The notes under the pieces were generated by a model. The model was given only the letters and a program-made list of their open reading frames with translations, ran no database searches and had not been told where the DNA came from. A program made the translations under genes and the position numbers. From Phanerochaete sordida (taxonomy: Eukaryota; Basidiomycota; Agaricomycetes; Polyporales; Phanerochaetaceae), in the NCBI GenBank assembly GCA_019973155.2, contig BPQB01000030.1:62001-126000 (forward strand): a DNA stretch of 64,000 nt. The letters run 5' to 3'. Shown in pieces: positions 1-11,690 of the stretch (position 1 is its first letter; each line of letters starts with the position of its first letter).

Positions 1-1951
1 GGCACCCCGCTGAGAGCGTACTCACTTCATGTCCATGGGTATACCGCACTCTCCAATAACCACCGGCTTCTCGCCCAGCGAGCGGTAGCCCTCCTCCACA
101 ATATTGCGTATCTGCAACGCGTAGTTCTCGCGAGCGCCCTTCTGGCCCCAGTACAACGCCTTCGGGAGGAACATGCCCTGCCGGCGACATCAGCCTAATG
201 CAAAGCGCGCTGGCGAGGATGAGGGATGCACCCGCGAGAGCCCCTGGACGTTGACGGAGAAGTCGCCGAAGCCCTTCGTGAAGAGCGCGTTGAGGTCGTA
301 CCAATGCGGCGCGTACACCATGTTCGGCGGCTGATGCTCGGGCGTCCACGACTCGGGACAGAACTGCTTCGTCGTCAGCATCTCACGGCCCTCCCGACCT
401 GGACCAGACACAAACGCACCTCGTTCGGGATCGCCTCGACGAAGACCATCGTGCCAGGGCGCGCCGTTGCCTGGACGAGGTGCGCCCACTTCTTGAGGAA
501 CGGGAAGTAAAAGTCTTGGTACCAGTCGACGGGCGCGCCGCTCTGCGGGTGCTTCTTGAAGTAGTTCTCGCGGAGCACGATGCCCTCCTTCTTGCCGCGG
601 TCCCAGCCCCAGACGCCGTGCATCTCCCAGAGGCATTGCCCTGCGGTCGGGCCGTCGGCGCGCCAGACGCTGCGGCCGCCGGCGTTCAGCGTCGTCTTCC
701 CGGTTCGCCGCGTCGGGACGGGGAAGGAGCGCGTCCAGACGCCGACTTCTGTTGGGTGCCCGGCGCCGAGCGTGAATGACTGCAGTGGGGTCGCTGTATG
801 CGTGTCAGAGAAGGGTGATGAACAACGACGAGCTGCACGTACGGACGGGCCCAAGGTGCAGGTCGGTGTTGTAGTCGAAGCCGTGCATGGACTGCAGCTC
901 TACGTAGCCTCTATGCGGCTCATTCATGATCTGCCCGACGGTCAGCTCGCAAAAGAGTGATGAACACAGGAGGATTTACCTCGAAGCCAATGACGCCGTC
1001 AAGGTCGCCGACGGACTTGACAAGCATCTCCCAAGAACCGAGGAACGCACTCTGCAAGAACTGCTGGATCGACGTTTCCGTGCCGTGGGCGTCCTTCACG
1101 TGCAGCTTTGGTGCGAAAGTGTCTCCCGCCCAGAAGCAGGTGCTATATCCGTCCGCTTCAGCCGCACGCTTGGCTCACAAGGCAGGAACGCGACTCACGC
1201 CATGGTCGCCGCCGCGAGCTTCTGGTAGCCGCACGGCCAGAGCCCGCGCTCCTCCTCGACGTGTCCCCCGCCCTTGACGCCCTTCAGCCATGCCGCGCCG
1301 GTCTCCTCAAGCGCGTCGAGGTCGAGGCCGGCCTTGGTGAGCGTCCACGCGGGCGCGCCGGAGCCGCCGGAGTAGCGCGACCAGACGTCCTGGTGCATCG
1401 ACACGAAGGCGACTAGGCCGTACTGCGGGAGGAGCGCGAGCAGCGCGCGGAGGTACTGCAGGTACTCCACGTCGTATGCGCCGCTGCGAGGGTGTGAGGC
1501 GTGGGGTGCGGGGGGCTGCCGGAACACTCACGGGCCTTCGTGCTCGATGGCTTCCCACGTCACAAGGAAGCGGACTGCGGAACTGGCGTCAGCGGCGACC
1601 CGCAGTAGCGAGCGGAGGACGCACTGAAGGTGAAGCCCCATCTGCGCAAGCGAGAGAAGTGCTCGTGTGCTTGCTCGAGAGGGAAGGGCCGGTTCACGTA
1701 TGTGACGGATTCGTGGTTCGCAGGGAAATGGTCGTGGTTATCGTTCACTGGCCTTTGCCCATGTCAGCACTGTGCAGACGACAAGCTCGACAGCTACGCA
1801 CGTCTTGCAGTTTCCCGCCAAGTTCACCCCGCGCAAGCTGCACACGCGACCTGATGCGTCTACAAAGTGCCGTCCATGGAGAGATAATTTGCCTCCGGTC
1901 GCATCTTCAGACCAACTGTGGGCAAATAGCTGCTGTTTACGTGGCGGTGGT
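1..1951 (-). CDS. GH5_12 sterylglucosidase / glucosylceramidase (EGCrP-like), 3' end outside window
   Basis: Fungal GH5 subfamily 12 retaining beta-glucosidase. Relatives (EGCrP1/EGCrP2, Sgl1 of Cryptococcus) cleave glucosylceramide or ergosteryl glucoside inside the cell. Exons read on the minus strand: 26-177, 232-363, 420-793, 843-930, 980-1142, 1199-1483, 1532-1574, 1625-1752, 1802-about 1951; all phases join. Visible motifs: GRHFVDASGR and SLRGVNLAG at the N-terminus, RFLVTWEAIEHEGP, MHQDVWSRYSGGSGAP, the acid/base Glu in IMNEPHRGY (near 920), and the nucleophile Glu in VIGECGIPMDM (near 45-60). The last exon seen ends at a gtgagt donor, so the gene continues left of base 1. I could not fix the start: the first recognised exon is open upstream without an ATG, so a short 5' exon probably lies between 1951 and 2100. 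Which lipid is the substrate cannot be told from sequence alone. Confidence 0.9.
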
Positions 1952-2434
1952 TGCGCAGGCTGAGACCACGACTCAGTTAACCAACGGTGAGCGTGTAAGT
2001 CGCGGATGACCTACCGCAACTGCTGGCGACCGTTCGCCGTCTATGATGATGAACGAACCATCTGACAAGGTAGGGGATTCGATTGTTGAGCTTTCCATTC
2101 ACAGATAAGTGTGTCCAAGATATTCGAGTCTTGTATATGCGTGCAATCAAGCAGAGAAAGGAGTGGATGGTCCAAAAGCTGTGAGGGTAATATAGTTGCG
2201 GAAGAAGATGCCAGATGGTGTAATTTACTGAAGGAAGTAAATGATGACGGTAAGCCTGGAGGTAAGAAACGTAAGTTACGCTTTTTGACCTAGGCGTCTG
2301 ATAGATAAGTCAAGGTAAGTAAGTGGTGTAAGTCACAATGTAAGGTTGCTACCAATCGCTACAGCAAGCAGCGGAGTGTCCACTAACCCCCATCTCCTTC
2401 GTCACCTCCGCTTTTCTTATTGACCGGGTACAGC
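1952..2434. other. Intergenic, divergent promoter
   Basis: This lies between the minus-strand GH5 gene and the plus-strand nucleotidyltransferase-like gene. It probably holds the unresolved first exon of the GH5 gene and both promoters. A pyrimidine-rich run (ccatctccttcgtcacctccgc) lies just before the ATG at 2435. No other coding exon is seen. Confidence 0.5.
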
Positions 2435-3159
2435 ATGTCGCAGGGTCCTACAGCCGAAGAGGTTCGAACTGTAGCACGCAAAGTCGTGGCAGTGCTCTCT
2501 GGGCACGGCTTGTCGTGCTGCTTTTTCGGCAGCGTGGGCTGCATGTTGTACGGTAACAGCAGGACGCCGAACGTGAGTCATTTTATTGTTTCCACGGCAT
2601 ATGGCTGAGGCTACGAAAGGATGTTGACATCGTTGTGATGTCGACTCTGCTCTCGACCGAGAATATCAAAGCCCTGGTCGCGCGCACTCCTGGCTTTTAT
2701 CTCCGACCATCCAAGAAGCCAGGCGAGACGTACAAGATTTTGTACCACAGACTTCAGCCCACCGTCTTATACGATCGCCGCTCATGCAAGGTCGATATCC
2801 TTGTCCCTGGCATCATGAATATCCCCATGGTCTCCCGCGAGCGCATCGTCATGAGGCAGGGTCTCCCCGTCCTCCCGCTCCTCGTCCTGCTTCTGCTGAA
2901 GCTCCAGGGATGGTCAGACCATCGTGCTTCGACCCGCTCGGATATGCAGCAGAAGCAGTACGTCGATATTCGCGACATCAACCAGCTCGTCGCAATCGCC
3001 GCACGCAGTGGGGAGCATCTCAGCCAGGCCAGCTGGGTCCCCGAGGCGCTCCTCGATCAAGGCCACCAGCATCTTTCGCTCTTCCTCCGCATCGTACGTC
3101 CCGCAGAGACCCAGCACTGGCTTAATCTCGGTTTCGACGTCCCAGAGCTCTATGCATGA
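2435..3159 (+). CDS. Small nucleotidyltransferase-fold protein (225 aa)
   Basis: Exons 2435-2572 and 2620-3159 join in phase 0 across a gtgagt...aaag intron and give 225 residues. The protein has the signature of the minimal nucleotidyltransferase fold: FFGSVGCMLYG (residues 30-40, the glycine-serine motif), DVDIVV with acids at 47 and 49, and a third acid in CKVDILVPG at about 105. These three acids would bind the metal in polymerase-beta-like enzymes. Similar uncharacterised proteins are common in Agaricomycetes. No second domain, signal peptide or membrane segment is seen. The substrate is unknown, and I infer neither a toxin nor an RNA-modifying role. The start is the first ATG in frame (MSQGPTAEEV); an upstream TTG is not used. 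Confidence 0.75.
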
Positions 3160-3391
3160 CATTCACCTGTATTATCTCTCCCCCAGCCCGTACTCTCATC
3201 CCCAACGATCATCTAAACTCACGATTCGGAAAATCTCTCACCGTTCTTGGCCTCTTTCTCTCTATCCTTTCTTTATACAGCTGCATCTGGCTCCCGTCCT
3301 AGAGTATTCTGTCTGGTCTCTTGTTGTATGTTGTACTCATGGTCTCTGCTTCCAGGCTCGTTGATTACCGATACCCTGTACTTCTATACAC

Positions 3392-4992
3392 TCAGAACTG
3401 GAACCCAAGATCCTTTACATGCTGGAATTGCCCCGTTCGGAAGCTCTCGTTCGCCATGAGGCCGACCGCGAGGGCCTTCGCGCCGTCGCGCTCGTTCGCG
3501 CTCTGGCGAGATGCATCGCCGGTGTCGACGGCCTCACCAGGACGCGGCCCGAAGAGCACGCTGAGCATGCGCGTGTCGCCACCACCGTGCGCGCCGTGCT
3601 CCATCGTGATGGGCAGCACCTCAGGCGGCTGCCAGAGCCGGTGCAGCTTCACCGTCGCCCCGCCCGGGTTCGGCGGCGGCGCACTCCCATGGATCTGCCC
3701 CCCGCCGAGCTGCGGGTCCGTCACCGCGCGGAACTGCGACTCGACGACGTCGAGCTCGAGCCGGCCCTGGTCGCCGTTGAACATCACGCGATAGCCCTGC
3801 GGGTGGTGAGTGTGTGCGGTGTACAGGGCAGGAAGTGGGCCCACCTCCCAGGGCGAGTACGCCGTCAGGTGGTACGACATCGCTGCGCCCGTGTTGTAGC
3901 GCACAAGCAGCGCCATGTCGTCTTCGATGCCAATCCCCGGTGCGAATACCTAGCCTCGGTAAGCAAGCCGTTCCAATAAACATGATTTTCACTTACATTC
4001 ATGTCTCGATGGTACCCGTCTTCCTTCTCGGCATCAGCATATATGCTCTTCAGAGTCTCGTCGTCCTCGAGGTGGATCGCGAAGGGGTCGTCCTTTGCGG
4101 CAGGTGCGCCGCGCGCGCGCTCGTAATCGCGTGCCCAGCCGTGACGGCGCCCGTTCTCCGCGCCGTAGAACGCGAGGCGGCCCATGCCCGCGACGCTTTC
4201 GGGCGTCGCGTCAAGCCACCAGTTCACGAGGTCGAAGTGGTGCCCGGACTTGTGCACCATGAGTCCGCCCGAGTTTTCCTTCTGGCGGTGCCATCGCCGG
4301 AAGTAGTCCGCGCCGTGGACGGTGTCGAGCAGCCATTCGAAGTGGACGGAGAGCACTGATATGGAAATGGTAAGTTGCTTTCCTCTGAGATTTTGATCAC
4401 TGGGACTGACCACTTCCTATCTTTCCATCTGCAATTGTGCGTTTTACCAGCTCGTGCACCGGGTTATACCTTCGTTTAGGTGAGTGAGCCTGTATTTATG
4501 CCAACAACACGTTTTGCGTACTCACCGGTAGTTGAAGGTCACTGTAATGTGGTTGCCCGTACGCTCGACGGTATCCAAAATGCGACGGCACTTGTCGACA
4601 TCCGTGGTCATCGGCTTCTCGGTCAACACCCGCACTGCGTATTACCATCGGCTCATCTTCCAGCAGCAGCGCGCAACACACGCACCTCCTGCCTCCAGCG
4701 CCGGCACGATATACAAGTCATGGAGCGCATCGACACAGGTGACGACGACGGTCTCGACCTTCTCCTTCTCGAGCATCTCCTTGAACGCGGCGGGCGCATA
4801 CACGGGCACTTGCGGCGCGCCGAGCTCAGCGAGGAGCGCGTTGTAGTACGCCGCGCGCACGGCGTTCGGCTCGCAGAGCGCGACGACGCGACTCTGTGGG
4901 CGCGCGACGATGCCGCGCACGAACATCGCCGCGCGGCTGCCCGTGCCAACGATCGCGACGCGGCCGCCGAGGGGCTTGTCTGTACTCGACAT
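3392..4992 (-). CDS. Gfo/Idh/MocA-family oxidoreductase (463 aa)
   Basis: NAD(P)-dependent dehydrogenase family acting on sugars, polyols and their acids. Exons on the minus strand: 4686-4992, 4526-4634, 4411-4469, 3997-4355, 3392-3949 (1392 nt, 463 aa). The Rossmann motif is [13 protein letters not shown] near residue 14. The conserved EKPM follows at about 105-110, then [11 protein letters not shown], and [18 protein letters not shown] with the His/Asp pair expected in the active site. The C-terminal half is the usual beta-sheet domain. The start chosen is the ATG at 4992; an upstream in-frame GTG at 5022 is not needed. It diverges from an MFS transporter gene starting at 5919, which suggests, but does not prove, uptake and oxidation of one nutrient. 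The substrate is unknown. Confidence 0.88.
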
Positions 4993-5918
4993 GGCTGAGG
5001 GTGGGGTTCTCGACGGCTGCACTATGCGTTGCGCACAGTTATAGGCCCTCGCCGGTCCGTGCGGTCCGTGCGTGTGCAGCTGCCGGCATCGCGTCGCTCA
5101 GCGCAAGCGGCCAACGCTATCACGGACGTGCACAGCGTCACAATTCCGAGGGACCAGGTTGCGGAGTCGCACGAGGGTTCTGGGGAAGGGCTGGGGAATG
5201 CGGGGCAGATGATGTGGGCCCGGTCCGGGGAAGCTTCGGATGCTGTCGTTGCTGAGACTAGCTGATGTCCGGCGACCAACATCGTCCAGATCGCTGTCTT
5301 TGTCTCTCAGTGCGTCACAAGAGATCATCACGAGTCGCATCACCGCTAATTGTGTCTTGTTGCTTGGAATGTCGTGCTGTCAGTGCCGCGGGGTGCAAGG
5401 GTGGGCTACAGCTACGCTCCGCGTCCTTCTAGATATGCGAGCGTAGTGCGCAGGAGCTTCGAAGTCGACCCAGCAATTCAACTGCGCGGTGAACACCGCG
5501 AAGCACTACATGATGCTGGTAATGTGTTTATTCTGAGTTCATCAAGACCTATCAGCCACTCACGGTGTCTGTACAGCTCGGCGCGCTACCAGAGGAGCGG
5601 CTGCGTTCCCACCATCGCGGTCGCCTGACCAGCCCCATCCGCGCCTCCGTCTGGCGCAGGCCTTGCGGCGCACACCCTCTGTGGACTAGCGACCGCGAGA
5701 TCATTCAACTCCAGCTTCGCCCGCGCTCGTCAGGGCACCGGGGTCACTTGGCCCACAGGCCCTCCACGACGGCCCGCCGCGCTGTCGTCGTACCCTGGCG
5801 CCGAGCGGCGTGGCGTTCCGCGGAGTCTGGGCGGAGACAGCACGACTTATATACGCCCGCGGAGGGTGCGCTCGCCTGACGGCCGCGCCGCCACCCGCAC
5901 CGCACCCCATACCGGCAG
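4993..5918. promoter_or_regulatory. Divergent promoter region, dehydrogenase / MFS transporter
   Basis: A 926-base stretch between two divergent genes. It holds a TATA-like ttatata at 5847-5853, 66 bases before the transporter ATG. No exon with a recognisable product is seen, and the open frames on both strands look like chance ORFs in GC-rich DNA. Confidence 0.5.
5847..5853 (+). promoter_or_regulatory. TATA box of the MFS gene
   Basis: The sequence ttatata lies 66 bases upstream of the ATG at 5919. Assigned by spacing and sequence only. Confidence 0.45.
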
Positions 5919-8449
5919 ATGTCACGTCCAGTGTCGCCTAGCGCGAGCGTCGAGGATGTGGAGAAGAAGGTCGACGTCACGCATGCCGAGCACGTTGCGC
6001 CCGAACTGCACGCATCCGGGTCTGGCTCGCATGGCGCAAAGGATGCCGCGCTCGAGGTCCTTGGGCCCGAGGCGACGCCGATGCACATCTCGCCGGAGGA
6101 GGATCGCGCGGTTTTGCGCAAGATCGACCTCTGGCTGATGCCCATTATCGTCATGGTCTACTTCCTGCAGCAGCTCGATAAGTGAGTCCCGGCTTGGGGC
6201 AGGATCTCCGGGGCACGGTACTGATGGGCCTATCCAGATCATCTCTGTCGTACGCTTCGGTGTTCGGGATCGTAAACGACGCGCGTAAGTGCTTGCTGTG
6301 CGCCGGTCTCTACACCTGCTCACCGAGCACTTATTAGATCTTGTCGGTCAGCAGTACAGCTGGCTAGGCAGTATCGTCTACGTCGCGCAGATGATATGGC
6401 AACCCGTATCGTCGTATCTCTTGGTGAAGATGCCTGTGGCGAAGTGGTGTGCGTGGATTTTGCCCTTCTCGACTATTACTTGCTCACTCCGCGCAGTGTT
6501 TTTCAACGTCCTCATGTGGGGCGTCGTGGTTTCGTGCACTGCAGCTGCGAACGACTTTAGCAAGCTTCTGGCGACCCGCTTCTTCCTGGGCATATTTGAG
6601 GCTACCGTTGGTAAGTCTTCTTCATTTGTGGCAAATTCAGCTCGCGTTGACCACGACGCGCGGACAGCTCCTTGCTTCATTACCATCACTCAGATGGTAC
6701 GTATATACCTGAAATCCATCTATTGTTGTTATGGCTGACGGCGATACGGCGTAGTGGTGGAGACGGCGTGAACAAACACTTCGTTTGGCAATATGGTTCG
6801 CAGCCAACGGTGCTACGGGAATGGTGCGCTCCACGTTTCTGTGTAATCCCTCCAAACTAACACGGTTCATATCAGGTTGGCTCGCTCATCTCCTGGGGTA
6901 TTGGTCACATCAACGGCAAGCTATTCCCGTACCAGGTACGATATCGCAGAGATGTGGCCAGTCCGATTCGTTGCTCAGTGTCCGCAGTCAATATTCCTTT
7001 TCATCGGCCTCTTGACTGTGGTGCTATCGCCGCTCGTATGGTATGTATATCGCACTGATCCCGTCGAGTGCGAAGCTGACCCTTGTCTTTCAGGTTAATC
7101 CTTCCCGACTCGCCAGTCAAGGCACGATTCCTCAGCCATGAAGAGAAGGTCATCGCAGTCGAGCGACTTCGTGCAAACAATATGGTTAGCATCGTGCTCT
7201 CGCTGATCGTCTGTGATTTTCTAATGCGCTTTCGTAGGGTACGGAAACTAAGGTGTGGAAGTGGGACCAAGTTTGGGACTTGGCTCTCGACATCAAGACC
7301 TACCTGTGGTTCGCCCTTCTCTTCCTATGCGCGTAAGCCCGCGTCTATTTCGAACACCAGTGCCCGCATCCTGACAGCGTACCAGGCTCCCAAGTGGCGG
7401 AATTTCGAACTTTGGACCCCTGATCATCAAAGGCTTCGGCTTCAACCAGGTCCGTTAATTTTCGTCTGCTGAGGACCATCGACGCTGACCCATAGCACAG
7501 TTCGAGACATTGCTGTTCAACATACCCTTCTCCGCGCTGCAAGTCATCTTGACGATCCTAGCAGCTATCGCGTCGACGAAGATGAAACTGAAATGGCCGG
7601 TCGCCTTCTTCCTGTGTCTACCGCCTATCGCGGGCTCTTCGGCGTTGCTCGTCCTCGGACGTGGTCCTGAGCTCCGGAACAAGCTACTTGGATGCTATTA
7701 CGTCGTGAGTATCAACGGATCCGCGGCAACGTTGAATCCTCTAACCTCGCCGTTCCGCCATAGCTTTCGTTCTTCAGCACTATTCAGCCGATGCTCTATA
7801 CCTGGAGCAGCCAGAATACCGCAGGCCATACGAAGAAGCTATGCACGACCGGTAGGCTCCACGGATGCCACTATCCGTGACCGCCTACTCACGGTTTTAC
7901 AGGTGTTGTCTTCGTCGCGCAATGTGTCGGTAATGTGAGCCTTCTTCGCCTATCTCGACTTTCCGTCGCTGACAGAGATGTCATAGATCGTGGGTCCCTT
8001 GCTTTACACGACGGAAGAGGCTCCATACTATCGCCGTGGGCTGATTGCAGAGTACGTACATTGGCAAGTCATATCCCACCGTGACTGAGTGTCCGGGTTC
8101 TTCATTGTAGCCTCGTCTGCTGGATTGCCCTTTCAATTATGATTCTGTAAGTGCACATTCGACCTGCTATGTCTCGCAACCGCGACGTGAACTGACGACC
8201 TCTGTCCATAGCTTCACCGCCGCCTATCTTGCCTTCCTCAACAAACAGCACGCTGCTCTGCGGAAGCGCATGGGCAAGGCCGCCGAGATCATCGACACAT
8301 CGCTGGAGACGACCGAGCGGTCTGCCCAGCTGCAGAAAGCCAACGAGGAGAAGGAGTTAGCTGAGGGTAGCGACCCTGCTGTGCTCAACAACCGCGCGTT
8401 CGACGACCTCACGGATAGGCAGAACGAGGATTTCATCTATGTACTATAG
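5919..8449 (+). CDS. MFS transporter, allantoate permease (Dal5)-like anion:cation symporter family (552 aa)
   Basis: Plasma-membrane proton symporter of the fungal Dal5/ACS type; members carry allantoate, vitamins or organic acids. The gene has 17 exons: 5919-6181, 6238-6284, 6338-6448, 6497-6610, 6668-6696, 6755-6823, 6876-6935, 6988-7040, 7094-7184, 7238-7332, 7386-7449, 7501-7704, 7764-7851, 7903-7934, 7987-8051, 8111-8146, 8212-8449. They sum to 1659 nt and every phase closes. A cytosolic N-tail of about 65 residues precedes YFLQQLDKSSLSYASVFG, the typical TM1-loop. Other family marks are LATRFFLGIFEA in TM4 and WWRRREQTLRLAIWFA. LILPDSPVKARFLS ends the first half and GISNFGPLIIKGFGF begins the second. 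The charged C-tail (DDLTDRQNEDF) is cytosolic. The substrate cannot be named. It shares a promoter region with the Gfo/Idh gene. Confidence 0.92.
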
Positions 8450-8700
8450 TAACGATTCGCTTAATCTCATAGGAGGGCTCGGTCATTCGGGACGGGATGC
8501 AGCAACCTTCGGAATGGCATGCGCCCTGCGGTCGACTTCGCAGGACGATAGGGCGATATTCTAACTATAGATTTCAGCGAAGAGAGTCTATGCTGCTGGA
8601 GCTACATGATGTACGTGTGGGACGTAGGGCTGCGGGACAACAGGCGGTCTGGCGACGGCGTACAAGTACACGCTTACTTGATTTTCTCGACGTAGAGATG

Positions 8701-10817
8701 TTACAGGTTGGGGTAAATGCTCGCTTCCTTCCGGTTTTTGGTCATCGCTAGTGGCGAAGAGATTAGCTTGGGTCGCAGCAGTCGTGAGTTTCGAGACGCA
8801 CCTGCCACGATCGCGCTGCCAATGCCGCTGCCGTCCTCGGCGTGGTACGTGGTGATGTTGCGGCCCTTCTCGCCGAAGATGTCTACGAGGCCTTCGTGTA
8901 TCCGATCCGCAAATCCGGGGTATTTCTGGGCAGAATTAAGCATCACGAAGGACGAGGGTAGCGAAGTGGCGAAGCGTACGTTGTACAGCGAACCGTCTGC
9001 GCCGACGGCACAGCCCTCCTCTAGATAGTTCATCTTGCTGACGATAGCGGCGATGCCGCACGCGCTGAGGCGCGCGGCACGACGTCCGACGAGCTTGGCG
9101 AGCGCGCGGAAGAATTGCCGCTCGGCGAGGGTCGTCTCGAGCGCGAAGAAATGCGAGAAGATGCCGATGATCATGAGCAGCTCGTCGGTCGGGTCGCTGT
9201 ACTGGAAAATCAACGCGTGGCCTTACCACCAGCTGAAGGAGAACGTACCTCTCCATGAGCGACAAGAACGCAGTATCAAAGCTGTAGGGTATCTCGATCT
9301 TGTAAGTGTTCTGGCCAAGGAAAAGGACGCCCTCGTCGATCAGCTCGCAGATGATCAAGCGCAGGATCTCTCCGAGGTAGCGACCGGAGATGAGTTTCTG
9401 TACGCTTTGGATGAGCAGGAGGACTGGCTGAAGGCTACGTAGTAAATTTACCTCAAACGCCTGCTCGCCGGGCTTGTTAGAAGCCTCGTCGATTATGGTG
9501 TCGTACTTCGTCCGTGGCAGGTGTTCGTGCTCGAAGGAGTCGAATGCACCCTAGAGCCGCGTAAGTAGATGAATTGCTGGACAGGGCCCGAGAGACGTAC
9601 CCATTCACAGTTAATGGCAATCTCATCTTGAGGGTCGATGCCAAGCGAACTGATCTTCGGAATATCGCTCGCACGCTCCATGTACGCAGCATTGCAGCCG
9701 GTACCGAAGATGCACGCGATCTTCGTCGTGGGGTTCACGTAATGAGACGCGATGAGCGTGCCAGTGGTGTCGCACGTAAGAGCCACGATTTCAGCAGGGA
9801 CGCTCTTCAGAGACGATGAGCGAGAGGATGATGTCGCACGAGGCAGATTTACGTACGTGCTTCTCCAGGCTTCTCTTGAACATCTCGACGACATCATGGC
9901 CCTCCGTGTTTGGCGCTCCGAAGCCCTTGGTCCAGCGGATGAGCACTCCGTGGTCAATCTTGTCTTGCCTGCAGCATTTGGTTAGTTGCAAACTCGCTTG
10001 CGATGCGTCACGGGCTTACGAGCAGGGGTATGAGAACTGAAAGGAGATGTGAGTTGCGCCAACGAGCAGTAAACAGCAGGTACGCACCGTGAAGCCCAAC
10101 GGCAGGGTAGCACCACGCTGAATCTGGCCGGACTCGATGCTCGACTCAACGAAGGTCTTGAGGCACTCCGCACAGAAGTCAAAGAGCAGCTGACCCTCAT
10201 CATGCTTCTGCTCTTCCGTCAGGCGGTACTTGGTCTGTGTGATTTCCCACTTTCCGCCGCCTTGCAGCGTCACAAGGCAGACTCGCAGATTCGTTCCGCC
10301 TGAGAAATGAGTGAGCATGCGCGACTACTATACGTGGCAGGAGCACGTACCGAGGTCCACGGCGAGATAATTGCCAGATTCCTTGCCACTGGGCCAGCCA
10401 AACACGTACGTGGGTATCATAGGCTATAGACGTGACTCGGTACGGGCATATCAGTGCATATGCATGTCACGCACCACGACCTGGCCAGGTTTCGCCAATC
10501 CAATCTCAAGAGCATCCTTAAATGCCTCGACAATCATCCTCATACGCTGGGGAGTGAGAGTGAACCTGCATAGAGACCGGTTTGCGCCGCATGCAAAGGG
10601 ATAAACACTGGGGGAACTGACATGGTCTCAAGTCTTCTGAGGTGGTCTGCCATCTTCCTGCAGGTCGGCTCAGCGGGGTCAGCGTAAGGAGGGCAGGGAG
10701 GCCATACCGCTTGGTCGCGTGGGGGAGGTCTTCCTGGTCGCTGGAGCGAGTGTGGAACGACGGGGGCGTAGGGGCAGCCGCCCCGGGTGGTGAAGATACG
10801 CCCTGGCGATCGGCCAT
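8701..10817 (-). CDS. Hexokinase (496 aa)
   Basis: Phosphorylates glucose and other hexoses with ATP in the cytosol, the first step of glycolysis. Thirteen exons on the minus strand: 10708-10817, 10622-10657, 10475-10565, 10351-10423, 10088-10299, 10020-10036, 9857-9968, 9601-9804, 9452-9550, 9249-9397, 8980-9196, 8802-8925, 8701-8747 (1491 nt). Motifs: LAVDLGGTNLRV (phosphate binding), LGFTFSYPCSQ (sugar binding, with its core on a 17-base exon), FGTGCNAAYME, INCEWGAFD, and a C-terminal GSGIGSAIVAAM. The length matches the 480-500 residues of fungal hexokinases. The N-terminal extension MADRQGVSSPPG...KRKMADHLRRLE depends on the first intron (donor gtatgg). A start at the internal MADHLRRLE is possible, so the first 35 residues are less certain. 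Confidence 0.95.
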
Positions 10818-11180
10818 CTTCAGGAGCTTATTTCAAAGGAATTTCACAAAAAAGCTGCGCCGGGGCGAGATCTGAGAGGCTGCAGACGAGGATGAGGGCA
10901 AATCCCGCCGTGCTTGATACAGGTTTGAAGAGCCTCCGCTGTGCGGGGTGGATGTACGATCGAAGATCCACTGCTTTACGGTCGCTTGACGGCGGTAAGA
11001 AACTTCTTACCCACTTGTCTTACTGCAGTAATGCGCGGATAACAGCTTCGTCCTTATCATGTAACAAACGCGCGTTAACGGATCTCAAGCCGCTCGCTTA
11101 TTCGGTAAGCGCGGACCGCCAAGTTCTACTTTCCGTCCTTCCACCACCGTCCTCCCCTTGCACCCTCTTTTGTCGGGGCT
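10818..11180. promoter_or_regulatory. Divergent promoter, hexokinase / mitochondrial uL14
   Basis: 363 bases between two divergent start codons. There is no coding exon. A run of short pyrimidine tracts (ttccgtccttccaccaccg) lies just before the uL14 start, as is common in fungal housekeeping promoters. Confidence 0.5.
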
Positions 11181-11690
11181 ATGATTGGCCTGAAGGGGAC
11201 GCTCAATGTCAGGAACCGCATTTTATGCAATCGTTGGCGTCAGAACGCTGAACGAATCCCGCAGGTCATAGATAACTCGGGAGCACTCCTGGTCGAGTGC
11301 GTGAACGTGCTCAAACAAAAGGTCAACAACGGCTGGGGAAGCGTCGGCGACGAAATCGTCTGTATCGTCAAGCGTGCACGGCCTCTGTCCTCCGCAGCCC
11401 TCGCGTCGTCTACCGCCGTCAAGGTCCGCCGCGGAGACGTGCGCCGCGCCGTCATCGTCCGGACGAAGAAGGAAGTCCGCCGCCCAGACGGACGTGTAGT
11501 TCGTTTCGACGACAATGCCGCGGTCCTCCTGAACAATAAGCGCGAGATGTTGGGCACGCGTATCGCCGGTGTCGTGAACGCGGATTTGCGGATGAAGGGT
11601 TGGGGCAAGATTGCAAGCTTGGCTCCCAAGGTGCGTGCATCGTGTCTGAGTCCTCTGAAGTCAGCTCATCGTTACATACAGGCTATATAG
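11181..11690 (+). CDS. Mitochondrial large-subunit ribosomal protein uL14 (133 aa)
   Basis: Exons 11181-11207, 11265-11630 and 11682-11690 give 402 nt. The product starts [26 protein letters not shown], a uL14 N-terminus; the conserved core [30 protein letters not shown] and [10 protein letters not shown] follows. This is the bacterial-type protein (yeast Mrpl38 group), so it should act in mitoribosomes at the 23S-like rRNA and uL19 interface. The third exon is only nine bases (gctatatag, Ala-Ile-stop). If the last intron were retained, the protein would end VRASC... a little later. The first exon is also short (27 bases). Confidence 0.93.
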   Translation: MIGLKGTLNVRNRILCNRWRQNAERIPQVIDNSGALLVECVNVLKQKVNNGWGSVGDEIVCIVKRARPLSSAALASSTAVKVRRGDVRRAVIVRTKKEVRRPDGRVVRFDDNAAVLLNNKREMLGTRIAGVVNADLRMKGWGKIASLAPKVRASCLSPLKSAHRYIQAI

